Positions 55,447 to 64,000 of a DNA stretch of 64,000 nt are shown here, piece after piece (the stretch's first letter is position 1; each line of letters opens with the position of its first letter). A program made the position numbers and the translations under genes. This stretch comes from Microbacterium sp. KUDC0406 (GTDB lineage: Bacteria > Actinomycetota > Actinomycetes > Actinomycetales > Microbacteriaceae): assembly GCF_021582875.1 (NCBI RefSeq), contig NZ_CP091138.1:3286001-3350000 (forward strand), given 5' to 3'. Under the pieces are notes generated by a model that was given only the letters and a program-made list of their open reading frames with translations, had not been told where the DNA came from and did not search any database.

Positions 55447-56581
55447 AATGCCGAACATCACTCTTGAAGGCGTGCAGAAGAACTACGGCGGCAACGGACC
55501 GAATGCCGTGGTCGGACTCGATCTGGAGATCGGAGACGGCGAGTTCATGTGCCTTCTCGGCCCCTCCGGTTGCGGCAAGACCACCACGCTGCGGATGATC
55601 AGCGGCCTCGAGCACCCGACGGGCGGACGGATCCGCATCGGAGACCGCGTCGTCGACTCGGTGCCGGAATCGATCTACGTGCCGCCGGAGAAGCGCGAGC
55701 TGGGCCTCGTGTTCCAGAGCTATGCACTGTGGCCGCACCTCACGATCGAGAACAACGTCGACTTCGGTCTGCGCCTGCGTCGGGTGCCCAAGCCCGAGCG
55801 CGAGCGTCGCACCGCGGACGTCATGGACAAGCTGGGCATCGCGAAGTACCGCAAGCGCTACCCAGCCGAACTCTCCGGCGGACAGCAGCAGCGCGTGGCG
55901 CTGGCCCGTATGCTCGCCGTCAATCCGGACGTGCTGCTGCTGGACGAGCCGCTGTCGAACCTCGACGCCCGGCTGCGGCTGGAGATGCGCGCCGAGCTGA
56001 AGCGCATTCACGAGGAGTTCAACACCACGATCGTCTTCGTCACGCATGATCAGTGGGAGGCGATGACGCTCGCCACCAAGATCGCGGTCATGAGCGAGGG
56101 AGAACTGCAGCAGATCGGCACGCCGGATGAGATCTACGCGCAGCCGGCCAACCGGTTCGTCGCCGAGTTCGTCGGCAACCCGCCGATCAACATCATCGAG
56201 CTGGCACGAGAGGACAATGGCGGACTCGCGCTGTGGAGCATGCAGTACATCACGCAGCGCTGGGGCGAGTTGCACGGGCTCGGGTCCGTCGGCATCCGTC
56301 CCGAGGCAGTGCAGGTCGCGCCCGCGGTGGACCACGTTCCGGACGGTACCTTCAAGGCCCGCGCGGTGATCACCGGTATTCTGCCCACCGGCGGCAGCTG
56401 GATCGTCGAGCTCGACGTCGCCGGTCGCAAGATGTTCTCGGTGACCAGCCTCTCGCCGACCTCGTCCGTCGGCGACGAGAGCTACCTCTGGGTGGACCCG
56501 TCCGATCTCAACCTCTTCGACGTCGACGGTGCGCGGCTGCCCGTCGATCTCGCCCTGGTCGGTACCGGGGAGGGACTCTGA
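55439..56581 (+). CDS. ABC importer ATPase with TOBE domain
   Basis: A 380-residue ATPase: Walker A GPSGCGKTT, signature LSGGQQQR, Walker B VLLLDEPLSNLD, H-loop VTHD, followed by a C-terminal TOBE-like regulatory domain (SVGIRPEAVQVAP). It overlaps the permease end (GTG at 55439; ATG 55448 is an alternative start) and the next gene by one base. It energises import through the fused permease. Confidence 0.92.
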   Translation: MAEMPNITLEGVQKNYGGNGPNAVVGLDLEIGDGEFMCLLGPSGCGKTTTLRMISGLEHPTGGRIRIGDRVVDSVPESIYVPPEKRELGLVFQSYALWPHLTIENNVDFGLRLRRVPKPERERRTADVMDKLGIAKYRKRYPAELSGGQQQRVALARMLAVNPDVLLLDEPLSNLDARLRLEMRAELKRIHEEFNTTIVFVTHDQWEAMTLATKIAVMSEGELQQIGTPDEIYAQPANRFVAEFVGNPPINIIELAREDNGGLALWSMQYITQRWGELHGLGSVGIRPEAVQVAPAVDHVPDGTFKARAVITGILPTGGSWIVELDVAGRKMFSVTSLSPTSSVGDESYLWVDPSDLNLFDVDGARLPVDLALVGTGEGL

Positions 56582-57765
56582 TGAGCAGATCGCGTCGTTC
56601 TCTGCTCGCCGCCGCCGCAGGAGCGGTCGTGTTCTCGCTGGCGCTGGCCAGCTGTGCGCCCTCATCGGCACCGAAGCCAGAGGACAGCGAGGCGAGCAGT
56701 CCCGAGATCGGCATCCCGGATGCCGACTACAGCCTCGACAAGCTCATCGAAGCGGCGAAGAAGGAGGGCCCGATCGTGGTGCTGGACACCACGGGCAAGA
56801 TCGTCGACATGGCGAAGGCCTTCTCGGAGAAGTACGGCGTCAAGGCCACCGGCGTGAAGATGAAGGCCGGTGAGCAGGCCGAGGTCGTGATCCGCGAGGG
56901 CAGCGCCGGGAACGTGAAGAACGATGTCATCCTGATGCCGGACGTGCCCACCGCGGTGTCGGATCTGGTTCCGCGAGGCTACGTGCAGTCCTGGTTCCCG
57001 CCGGACATGGCGGATGTCGTGGACGAGAAGTTCCAGGATCCCGCGATCGTCACGCAGGAGACCAACGTCTGGGCGTACAACACCGAGGTCTACGGCGACA
57101 CCTGCCCGGTGGACAACATCTGGCAGCTCACCGAGGACGAATGGCGCGGGAGGACCAGCTTCCAGGATCCGCTGCTGAAGAGCGACTACCCGTACTGGTT
57201 CAACCAGATGGAGACCTACGGCGACGACCTGGTCGCGCAGGCGTACCAGGACGAGTACGGGGAACCACTGAAGACCGACGAGGACAGCGCGACGGCGGAG
57301 TGGGTCAAGCGCCTCGCGCAGAACGCTCCCGTGCTGACGAACTCCGATGACGACGCCGCAACCTCCGCCGGTGCCCCCGGGCAGAAGAACCCGTTCATGG
57401 CGTTCATCAGCACTGCGAAGTTCCGCGACAACGCGGACAGCGGCTACAAGCTCGGCACCTGCGCCGGGCTGGCACCCTGGGTGGGCCGGGCGTACACGAA
57501 GGTCGCGCTCCTCGCGAACGGCACAGCGAGCCCGAACGCCGCCAAGCTGTTCATCCACTACGTCTACACCGAGGAGGGCATCGCTCCGCAGGTGGCCGAC
57601 GGCAAGATCTCCACCAACTCCGAGATCGAGATCCCTGCGGACGAGCCCAGCGGACTCGCCGACGTGTGGGAGGACATCCTCGTCTTCAACTCGGAGAGTG
57701 CGCAGGACGACTTCAACAGAGTCCAGGACTGGCAGGACTTCTGGCGACTGAACCTCAGCAAGTGA
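56581..57765 (+). CDS. Importer solute-binding lipoprotein 1
   Basis: A 394-residue extracellular binding protein with lipoprotein signal (SLLAAAAGAVVFSLALASCA, lipobox ASC). Mature start SLDKLIEAAKKEGPIVVLD then TTGKIVDMAKAFSEKYGVKA, the pattern of cluster-D binding proteins for Fe(III), spermidine and sugar phosphates (AfuA-like). It has the hinge-region VWAYNTEVYGD and GAPGQKNPFMAFISTAKF. Strongly paralogous to the next protein, from which it differs in signal and many surface positions. Starts on the ATPase stop. Confidence 0.9.
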   Translation: MSRSRRSLLAAAAGAVVFSLALASCAPSSAPKPEDSEASSPEIGIPDADYSLDKLIEAAKKEGPIVVLDTTGKIVDMAKAFSEKYGVKATGVKMKAGEQAEVVIREGSAGNVKNDVILMPDVPTAVSDLVPRGYVQSWFPPDMADVVDEKFQDPAIVTQETNVWAYNTEVYGDTCPVDNIWQLTEDEWRGRTSFQDPLLKSDYPYWFNQMETYGDDLVAQAYQDEYGEPLKTDEDSATAEWVKRLAQNAPVLTNSDDDAATSAGAPGQKNPFMAFISTAKFRDNADSGYKLGTCAGLAPWVGRAYTKVALLANGTASPNAAKLFIHYVYTEEGIAPQVADGKISTNSEIEIPADEPSGLADVWEDILVFNSESAQDDFNRVQDWQDFWRLNLSK

Positions 57766-57809
57766 CGGCAGCGCCGGGAAGACCCGGCCCAGACGAAGGA
57801 AAGAGAACG

Positions 57810-59006
57810 ATGACGTTCAACAAGAAGTATCCGATGCGAGCGGCGATCGCTTTGGCCTCGCTGTCCGTGTGCGCCGTGGGCCTGATGGCCTGCGCGCCGT
57901 CCTCCGGGTCGGCGGCACCGAAGGAAGCGGATGTGAAGAAGGTCGAACTCGGCATCAGCGACGAAGGCTACTCGCTCGACAAGCTCGTCGAGGCGGCGAA
58001 GAAGGAGGGGCCCATCGTCGTGTCGGACAGCACGGGAAAGATCGTCGATATTGCCGAGGCCTTCACGAAGAAGTACGGAATCGAGGCGACCGGCGTCAAG
58101 ATGAAGTCCGGGGACGCGGCGGAGGTGGCGATCCGGGAGCACGACGCCAAGAACGTCAAGACCGACGCCTTCATCCTCAGCGACGCCCCGACCGCGCAGC
58201 GCGAGCTGATCGAGCGCGGCATCAGCTCGTCATGGACGCCGCCGGACCTCGCCGACAAGTTCGACGACGACATGGTGGATCCGCAGGTGGTCACCAGCGA
58301 CGTGCTGGTCTGGGGGTACAACACCGAGCTCTATCCGGACGGATGCCCGATCGACAACATCTGGGCTCTGACGGACGATGACTGGACCGGCCACGTCGTC
58401 ATGGAGGACCCGACGCTGAAGGCGCAGATCCTGTACTGGGTCAACGAGATGGCGGTCGACCACGACGACGAGATGAAGGACTCCTACGAGGACTACTTCG
58501 GCAAGGACTACTCTTCGGAGCAGGACAGCGCCGCCGCGGAGTGGCTCATGCGCCTCGCGAAGAACAAGCCCCTGCTGGTGAAGAGCGGCGACGACTCCGC
58601 TGAGGCCGCGGGCGCTCCCGGACAGACCGAGGGCTTCATGGGTCTGCTCAGCACCGCCAAGTTCCGCGACAACGAGGACAGCGGCTACAAACTCGGCCTC
58701 TGCGAGCACCTCGCCCCGTACTCCGGCATCGGGTACACGAAGGTCGGGCTGATCTCGAACGGCACCAAGAACCCGAACGCCGCGAAGCTGTTCCTGCACT
58801 ACATGCTCACCGCAGAGGGCATCGCACCGCAGGTGGAGGACGGCAAGTTCTCGGCGAACAAGGACGTGCCGCCGGCAGCGGACGAGCCGTCGGGCATCGC
58901 CGAGGTATGGGACGAGGTGTTCCTGCCGTCGAAGGACACTCTCGACAGCGATTTCGACAACCTGCCCGACTGGACCGATTTCTGGACCACCAACAACCAC
59001 TCCTGA
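57810..59006 (+). CDS. Importer solute-binding lipoprotein 2
   Basis: A 398-residue paralogue of binding protein 1 with its own lipoprotein signal (ALASLSVCAVGLMACAPSSG, lipobox MAC). Conserved positions include SLDKLVEAAKKEGPIVVSD, TGKIVDIAEAFTKKYGIEAT, VWGYNTELYPDGCPIDNIWA and GAPGQTEGFMGLLSTAKFRD. Its own Shine-Dalgarno (GGAAAG) and a 44-bp gap separate it from copy 1. Two receptors for one permease suggest two related ligands, for instance isomers or different phosphorylation states. Confidence 0.9.
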   Translation: MTFNKKYPMRAAIALASLSVCAVGLMACAPSSGSAAPKEADVKKVELGISDEGYSLDKLVEAAKKEGPIVVSDSTGKIVDIAEAFTKKYGIEATGVKMKSGDAAEVAIREHDAKNVKTDAFILSDAPTAQRELIERGISSSWTPPDLADKFDDDMVDPQVVTSDVLVWGYNTELYPDGCPIDNIWALTDDDWTGHVVMEDPTLKAQILYWVNEMAVDHDDEMKDSYEDYFGKDYSSEQDSAAAEWLMRLAKNKPLLVKSGDDSAEAAGAPGQTEGFMGLLSTAKFRDNEDSGYKLGLCEHLAPYSGIGYTKVGLISNGTKNPNAAKLFLHYMLTAEGIAPQVEDGKFSANKDVPPAADEPSGIAEVWDEVFLPSKDTLDSDFDNLPDWTDFWTTNNHS

Positions 59007-59051
59007 CGCGGCTCGCCGCCTCATCCGATCCGAACGGAAGATCACGATGTC

Positions 59052-59909
59052 ATGACTGAAGCACTCCACGAATCCCAGTTGCTGCGCGAGACGGCTATCC
59101 GTGCCGCACTCGGCGTCGGCGACCAGCTGCGCACCGCCTTCCGGGCGCCGATGCAGCGGGATTTCAAACGTGACGCGCATGACATCGTGACCGTGCACGA
59201 CCGGGCGGCCGAGCAGAGCATCACCGAGGTTCTGCTCGGCGCCGGCGCCGACGCCATGATCGTGGGCGAGGAAGGAGGCACCAGGGGAACGGGGCGCGTG
59301 CAGTGGCACATCGATCCGATCGACGGGACCTCCAACTTCGCCCGCGGTCTGGCGTACTGGTGCGTGTCGATCGCCGCGGTGGTCGACGAGCAGGTCGTGG
59401 CCGGCGTGGTGTTCAACCCGATGACGGGCGACGTGTTCAGCGCGGATCTGACCGGCGCACGGTTGGGTGACGCGCCGTTGACCTCGGCGGCCGCGGCGGA
59501 AGAGATCGATGCGACCCTGATCTCGAGCTTCCCCAATCCGAAGGACACCTGGCTGTTCGGCAGGGGGGCCTACGAGGCGCAGTCCCGCCTGGTGGACTCC
59601 TTCCAGGCGGTCCGCAACCTTGGCAGCGGCGCCCTGAACCTCGCCCATGTGGCGGCCGGCTGGGCCGATGCCACGATGGGTTTCTACACCAATTCGTGGG
59701 ACATCGCTGCAGGAGGCTTCATCCTGCAGCAGGCTGGCGGACGCATCCAAGGGCTCGCTGGAGGCGAGGCCCGCGAGCCGTTCCACATCGCACCCGATTA
59801 CTTCGCCGTCGGCGACGACGCCGACTACCCGACCCTGAGCTCCGTGATGACCACCTGGTCGGCGCGGTACGACGCCGGCGACCCGCCGCCCCGTCCTGAC
59901 CACTCCTGA
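59052..59909 (+). CDS. Inositol monophosphatase family protein 1
   Basis: A 285-residue IMPase-fold phosphatase. Mg2+ residues are E73/E74 (IVGEEGG), D88 and D91 (WHIDPIDGTSNF) and D217 (NSWDIAAGGF). No signal peptide, so cytoplasmic. It should remove the phosphate from inositol monophosphate or a similar sugar phosphate, feeding IolG. It lies 45 bp after the second binding protein. Confidence 0.92.
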   Translation: MTEALHESQLLRETAIRAALGVGDQLRTAFRAPMQRDFKRDAHDIVTVHDRAAEQSITEVLLGAGADAMIVGEEGGTRGTGRVQWHIDPIDGTSNFARGLAYWCVSIAAVVDEQVVAGVVFNPMTGDVFSADLTGARLGDAPLTSAAAAEEIDATLISSFPNPKDTWLFGRGAYEAQSRLVDSFQAVRNLGSGALNLAHVAAGWADATMGFYTNSWDIAAGGFILQQAGGRIQGLAGGEAREPFHIAPDYFAVGDDADYPTLSSVMTTWSARYDAGDPPPRPDHS

Positions 59910-59920
59910 GGAGAACACGA

Positions 59921-60709
59921 ATGACCAATCTCATCATGCCCCACGGGCTGCTCGTCGACTTCGGCGGCGTCATCGTCGAGACCACGAACCGCGAGGGATG
60001 GCAGGCGGTGCTCGCCCGGCACGTGCACGACGCACTCGAGGCGGCCGGCGCTGCCGCGCGCGCGTTGACGCTCGATGACATCGAACGCGACATCCGCGCC
60101 GGTGGAAAGGCTGATTCGCGCTGGAAGGATGCCATGTCGCGGCCGTTCGCGCCGGCCGAACTCACCTACCGGGAGTTCTGGGAGGGGTTCGTCGCCGGAG
60201 ACTGGCCGACCGCCGCCCGCGAGTACGTGCGGGACAACGCCCGCGAGTTGTGCCGCGTCATGGGCGAGCTCAAGCAGGCGCGGCAGACCCGTCCCGGGTT
60301 CATCGAGGTGCTGGATGCGGCGGATGCGGCGTCGATCCCGGTCGTCATCGTCAGCAACACGCTCATGGGGCAGGTGCACCGCGACTATCTCATCCGCAAT
60401 GACCTGACCTCGCGCTTCGCCGAGCAGATCTACAGTGACGAGGTGCGCGTGCGCAAGCCGAATCCTGAGATGATCCATCTGGGCGCCAAGGCGATCGGCG
60501 AGACGGCGGCGCGCTGCTGGTACGTCGGCGACAACTTCGATCGTGATGTGCTCTGCGGCGTGCGGGCGGGCGTCGGCGGCAACATCCTGATGGAGGCGAA
60601 GAGCACGTACGACCTGCCTTACGACCTGCCGGTGGAGGCGGACGCGATCGTGGCCGATCCGTGGGGGCTCCGCGACCTGCTGGTCGCCTCGATCGAGCGT
60701 GCCGCATGA
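59921..60709 (+). CDS. HAD-superfamily hydrolase
   Basis: A 262-residue HAD-IA phosphatase. Motif I is GLLVDFGGVIVE (nucleophile Asp), motif II VIVSNTLM, motif III KPNPEM and motif IV WYVGDNFDRDVLCGVRAG. The usual second Asp of motif I is Gly, as in the DFGGV subgroup. It sits between two IMPase genes, 11 bp after the first and overlapping the second, so it probably dephosphorylates an intermediate of the same route. Confidence 0.88.
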   Translation: MTNLIMPHGLLVDFGGVIVETTNREGWQAVLARHVHDALEAAGAAARALTLDDIERDIRAGGKADSRWKDAMSRPFAPAELTYREFWEGFVAGDWPTAAREYVRDNARELCRVMGELKQARQTRPGFIEVLDAADAASIPVVIVSNTLMGQVHRDYLIRNDLTSRFAEQIYSDEVRVRKPNPEMIHLGAKAIGETAARCWYVGDNFDRDVLCGVRAGVGGNILMEAKSTYDLPYDLPVEADAIVADPWGLRDLLVASIERAA

Positions 60710-61569
60710 GCGAGCGACTGCTGGCGGAGTCCCGCCACCTGCGCAACGTCGCCGAAGGTGCCGCCCTCTCGGTGCGCGATCAGCTGCGGGCAGCCTTCCG
60801 CGGCACAATGACTGTCGACCACAAGAAGGACGCCCGCGACGTCGTCACGGAACACGACAGGCATGCTGAGCGCGTGATCTCGGCCTACATCCTCGAGCAC
60901 GAGCCGGACTCGCAGATCCTCGGCGAGGAAGGGGGCGCTGTGGGTGAGGGGCGGGTGTCCTGGTTCATCGATCCGATCGACGGCACGAGCAACTTCATCG
61001 ACGGGATCGCCTTCTGGTGCGTGTCGGTGGCGGCGGCCGTGGATGGGCGCGTCATCGGCGCGGCGATCCTCGATCCGATGGCTGACGACATGTTCTCCGC
61101 CGATCTGGAGGGTGCATGGCTGAACGGCGAGCCCCTGCGCTCGGTCGGACGCGCGAGCGAGGCCGAGGCGACTCTCATCACCGGGTATCCGAACGCGCGG
61201 CAGCTCGTCGCGCACGGCGGAGCCGCTCTCACCGACTTCGCCGAGTTGGTCCTGGCCTTCCGGGCGGTACGCCGGCCCGGGAGCGCCGCGCTGACGCTCT
61301 CGCACGTCGCTGCGGGATGGGCGGATGCGGCAGCCGGCTTCAACGTGAACCCGTGGGACGTCAGCGCCGCGGAGCTGATCGTGAACCAGGCGGGCGGAAT
61401 GTACATCCCGCTCGCAGCCGGGCAGAGCGAGCGGCCGGCGCACTCCTATGAGCACCGTGGGTACGTCGCGATCGCAGGCGGCGGGTCGTACCCCACGCTG
61501 ATGTCGATCGCCCGGGACATCGCCGCCCGGGGAAACGCTCGCTCGGCCGCCGCCACGTCGTCGCCCTGA
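60706..61569 (+). CDS. Inositol monophosphatase family protein 2
   Basis: A 287-residue IMPase paralogue: E74/E75 (ILGEEGG), D89 and D92 (WFIDPIDGTSNF) and a C-terminal NPWDVSAAELI. Its start overlaps the HAD stop (ATGA). Together with IMPase 1 it gives the operon two intracellular monophosphatases, matching the two binding proteins. Last gene of the operon; convergent with a lipoprotein gene. Confidence 0.92.
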   Translation: MSERLLAESRHLRNVAEGAALSVRDQLRAAFRGTMTVDHKKDARDVVTEHDRHAERVISAYILEHEPDSQILGEEGGAVGEGRVSWFIDPIDGTSNFIDGIAFWCVSVAAAVDGRVIGAAILDPMADDMFSADLEGAWLNGEPLRSVGRASEAEATLITGYPNARQLVAHGGAALTDFAELVLAFRAVRRPGSAALTLSHVAAGWADAAAGFNVNPWDVSAAELIVNQAGGMYIPLAAGQSERPAHSYEHRGYVAIAGGGSYPTLMSIARDIAARGNARSAAATSSP

Positions 61570-61622
61570 GGGGGTGTCAGGAGCTGATCGCAGCCGAACG
61601 GCCAGCTCGGATCAGGCGCCGC

Positions 61623-62482
61623 TCAATGCGGTGAGCGCAGCTGATCTGCCGGCCGCAGCGCGGTGTCGGGCAGACAGCCCAGCTCGCCGGGCTGCAGCAG
61701 CACGCGCGGCACGTTCAGCACCTCGACCGCACCGCTCGCGCGACGTGCGACGAGAAGGCAGTCGTCGACGTCGCCCATCGCGAAGCCGATCTGCTGATCC
61801 TGGACGATGACGGAAGGCTCGAACGCGATCTCGCGCTCGCCGGTCGGCTTCGGCATCCGTGACTTCACCGCTGCGACGATCCTTTCCGGCGAGGCGTCCG
61901 ATACCGCCGTGCCGAGCACATCGACGACGACGGCCTCGGTGCCGTCCGGAACGACCTGCACCGGCCGGGTGTCGACCGGCGGCTCCACGGGCTGCGCGTC
62001 GGCTGGGCAGTCGACCGGGTGGGCGACCGCGTCATCGTCATCCCACCCCCGAACTCCTCGGTGGCCACGCCCCAGTAGTCGAACTCCGACTCGAAGCAGG
62101 CCGCGTACGGATCGTCGTACTGCGGCGTCACCGTCACGCGCACTCTCAGTGCGCCGAACGGCTCGCCGTGCACCGATCCGGGGTAGGCCTCGTAGCCGAT
62201 GAGCTCGACGGACGGATGCTGCGCCCGCCTCTCATCGGCCCAGCGGGCGTAGTCGTCGATCGTGTCCGTCGGACCGCGGTAGAGATCCCGTGCGAAGTCG
62301 GCGGCCTCCCCGTGTGCGCGTGCGGCGAGCCTCGCCTGCTGCGCGTCCGAGGGAGTGGCGGCGCATCCGCTGAACGCGCCGGTCGCACCGGTCGCGACGA
62401 GCGCGGCAAGCAGGACGGCGGGCCACCGCCGGCCAGGAGCGTGCGGGGCCGATGGGCCGCGCGGGGCCGGTGCGCCGATCAT
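61623..62482 (-). CDS. Hypothetical lipoprotein, frameshifted
   Basis: N-terminal part MIGAPAPRGPSAPHAPGRRW then a hydrophobic signal with lipobox FSGCAA, and a domain DTIDDYARWADERRAQHPSV ... FDYWGVATEEFG. The sequence continues in another frame as EPPVDTRPVQVVPDGTEAVV ... One extra base at 62046-62050 joins them through EEFGGWDDDDAVAHPVDCPA. About 286 residues, family unknown. Convergent with the IMPase operon. Confidence 0.65.
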
Positions 62483-62525
62483 GCGTCGATCATAGGGACC
62501 CGAGGCCCGGGACGCGTTCGCCCGG

Positions 62526-62828
62526 TCATCGTGTCGGTGACAGCCGCGCCCCTGATCCGGCCCGGTCATCCGCCTGTCCGGTGCGCACAGCTGAGTGCGG
62601 ATGCCAGGATGCGCGTGCGGCCCGGGGGACGTCCAGGAGCCGGCCGATGCGGATGCCGCCCTTGGCGGGCTGCGCGTGCACCTGCATCACCAGCGACCGG
62701 ATGAGCGCCTCGGCGCGCGCCTGATGGTGCCATTGGACGCCCGGGGTGAGAGCCTCGTCGATGCGGCGGAGAAGCTCTGGACCGAGTCCGGTGGGAAGGG
62801 CGTCGTGCACGGCGTAGTGATCGAGCAC
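62526..62828 (-). CDS. Hypothetical protein divergent from the MocR gene
   Basis: A frame with coding-like third-position GC encodes LDHYAVHDALPTGLGPELLR ... ALIRSLVMQVHAQPAKGGIR. The start (GTG at 62826-62828) has no clear RBS, and the C-terminal third looks less protein-like, so a frameshift or earlier stop is possible. Family not recognised. Its position next to a divergent MocR regulator hints that it may be a target gene. Confidence 0.35.
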   Translation of the reverse strand: MLDHYAVHDALPTGLGPELLRRIDEALTPGVQWHHQARAEALIRSLVMQVHAQPAKGGIRIGRLLDVPRAARASWHPHSAVRTGQADDRAGSGARLSPTR

Positions 62829-62836
62829 GTCGGAGA

Positions 62837-62905
62837 TGGTCCAATTCGGCGTGAACCGACCGGAAAGTGGTCCGAGGGTGGTGTCGTCGTGTCTCCATTG
62901 GACCA
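62837..62905. promoter_or_regulatory. Possible MocR operator half-sites
   Basis: TGGTCCAAT (62837-62845) and its perfect inverse ATTGGACCA (62897-62905), with a third related word TGGTCCGA at 62868-62875, lie in the gap before the MocR gene. Repeated half-sites of this kind are usual for autoregulated MocR proteins. Confidence 0.5.
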
Positions 62906-62917
62906 GAATGTGACGCT

Positions 62918-64000
62918 ATGAGCAGTGTGGACAGGGCCAATCCTCGGCTGGTGGACCAGCGAACGGCCGCTGTCGATTCCGCGGCGCTCGCGGCACGACT
63001 GGGACGCTGGTCGCAGGGTGACGGCACTCTGTCTGCGCAGCTGTCCGCACGCATCCGCGCCCTGGTCGACACCGGTGAGTTGAGGTCCGGGGACCGGCTT
63101 CCGGCGGAGCGCGCGCTCGCCGCGGCGATCGCGGTGTCGCGCGGCACCGTCGTCACCGCCTATGCGGATCTCGCCGAGCGTGGGACGGTCGAACGTCGTC
63201 AGGGCAGCGGCACCCGCATCGCGGGGACAGCGGTCTCACAGCCCGGCCGTGCGGCGCGAGGCGAGGCGCTGTTCTCGGCGCTGCCGAACTCGATCGACCT
63301 GTTGCGCACGGTGCCGCAGATCCCCGAGCTCGGCGTGCGGCTCATCCGCGAGCACCAGCCGGACCTCGCGCTCGCGCTGCTTCCTGAGACGGATCCGGCC
63401 GGGCTCCCGATGCTGCGTGAGCTGATCGCCGATCTGTACGCGGCGGAGGGGGCGCCGACCACCCCCGAGCAGATCCTCGTCACGCACGGTGCGCAGCAGG
63501 CGATCAGCCTGGTGATCCACGCGCTCATCGAGCCGGGCGACGTCGTGCTCGCCGAGGAGGTCACCTGGCCGGGGGTCACCGACACGGTCCGCCTGCGCGG
63601 AGGAGTGGTGCACGGCATCCCGATGGGGGAGGGCGGACTCGACGTGGTCGCCCTCGAAGTGGCGATGGCGCGGATGCGGCCGGCGCTGGTGGCACTCAAC
63701 CCGCATCATCAGAATCCGACCGGCACGCGGCTGCCGTCGGCCGCGCGCCGGCGGGTGGCCGAGCTCGCCGCCGAGTACGGCGTGCCGGTGATCGAGGACC
63801 GGGTGGTCGCGGGGATCGCCTTCGACGGCGTCGTGCCTCCGCCGCTCGCCGCCGAACGGCCGGATGCCCCGGTGATCGTCGTCGAGTCGGTGTCGAAATG
63901 GGTCTGGGCGGGGCTGCGGATCGGCTGGCTGCGCGCCGATCCCGTGCTCGTGCGGCGCCTGCGCGGCGCCCGTCAGCTGGCCGACCAGTCCACCAGCGTG
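62918..64000 (+). CDS. MocR-family (GntR/aminotransferase) regulator, 3'-truncated
   Basis: 361 residues visible, open to the window end. N-terminal GntR winged helix (LSAQLSARIRALVDTGELRS then GDRLPAERALAAAIAVSRGT) is fused to an aminotransferase class I-like domain with the cofactor region VALNPHHQNPTGTRLPS and the PLP lysine in VESVSKWVWAGLRIGWL. MocR proteins sense PLP-linked amino-acid ligands and control transport or PLP synthesis. The start is the ATG at 62918; the half-sites upstream suggest autoregulation. Confidence 0.92.
   Translation, partial: MSSVDRANPRLVDQRTAAVDSAALAARLGRWSQGDGTLSAQLSARIRALVDTGELRSGDRLPAERALAAAIAVSRGTVVTAYADLAERGTVERRQGSGTRIAGTAVSQPGRAARGEALFSALPNSIDLLRTVPQIPELGVRLIREHQPDLALALLPETDPAGLPMLRELIADLYAAEGAPTTPEQILVTHGAQQAISLVIHALIEPGDVVLAEEVTWPGVTDTVRLRGGVVHGIPMGEGGLDVVALEVAMARMRPALVALNPHHQNPTGTRLPSAARRRVAELAAEYGVPVIEDRVVAGIAFDGVVPPPLAAERPDAPVIVVESVSKWVWAGLRIGWLRADPVLVRRLRGARQLADQSTSV

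Noticed and set aside
53578..57765. A ferric-iron importer
   Set aside because: The family allows it, but the operon encodes three phosphatases and shares operators with iol genes, while no iron-related gene is near; iron is kept only as an alternative.

Overview
The window is high-GC, densely packed actinobacterial DNA. The protein repertoire fits Microbacteriaceae, most likely Microbacterium: heme made through HemQ and a HemY-type oxidase, leaderless genes with a -10 box directly before the start codon, phage_holin_3_6/DUF3618 envelope proteins, and constant use of GGATGC/GCATCC words. The genus is an inference. I saw no rRNA, tRNA, transposase, phage or CRISPR array.

Layout. 0-5 kb: the end of an M20 amidohydrolase, a DUF1801 protein, an HhH-GPD glycosylase-like protein carrying a tandem-repeat insertion, a VapBC module, a small membrane protein and a rifampin ADP-ribosyltransferase. 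4-18 kb: a heme block (hemA, hemE, hemY, hemQ, hemC, hemD, hemB, hemL). It is interrupted by a RIO kinase, a three-gene module built around a calpain-like cysteine protease (7.5-10 kb), and an envelope trio (11.7-12.7 kb). 18-33 kb: an ABC ATPase with a very long acidic tail, an enoyl-CoA hydratase/isomerase-family protein, an alpha/beta hydrolase, two glycosyltransferases, a heterodimeric ABC exporter and a D-Ala-D-Ala carboxypeptidase. 33-36 kb: a TPP riboswitch followed by the YkoEDC thiamine-precursor ECF transporter. 36-42.5 kb: a secreted phytase-like phosphatase, an APH-type kinase, two SDRs, a KDPG aldolase and rlmN. 42.5-61.6 kb: a myo-inositol catabolic cluster (iolR, iolC, Cgl0159-family aldolase, iolA, iolB, iolD, iolE, iolG), then mgtC, a metallophosphoesterase, and an ABC importer with two paralogous binding lipoproteins, two inositol-monophosphatase-family enzymes and a HAD phosphatase. 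61.6-64 kb: a lipoprotein and the start of a MocR-type regulator.

The most interesting system is the inositol-phosphate region. The same TGTCNTNACA-type operator lies in front of iolR, iolC, the mgtC/metallophosphoesterase divergon and the importer. It also overlaps the -10 box of the secreted phytase about 7 kb away. Together the genes read as one regulon: external dephosphorylation of phytate, import of the lower inositol phosphate, internal removal of the last phosphate, and the iol pathway.

A second notable signal is a family of constant-length 54-nt hairpin elements. There are eleven copies in three intergenic arrays, with a compensatory change in the terminal stem.

Many genes, including essential heme genes, carry a one-base frameshift, nearly always at a G/C homopolymer (17 sites counted). 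I read these as sequence errors rather than gene decay and give full-length coordinates for such genes.
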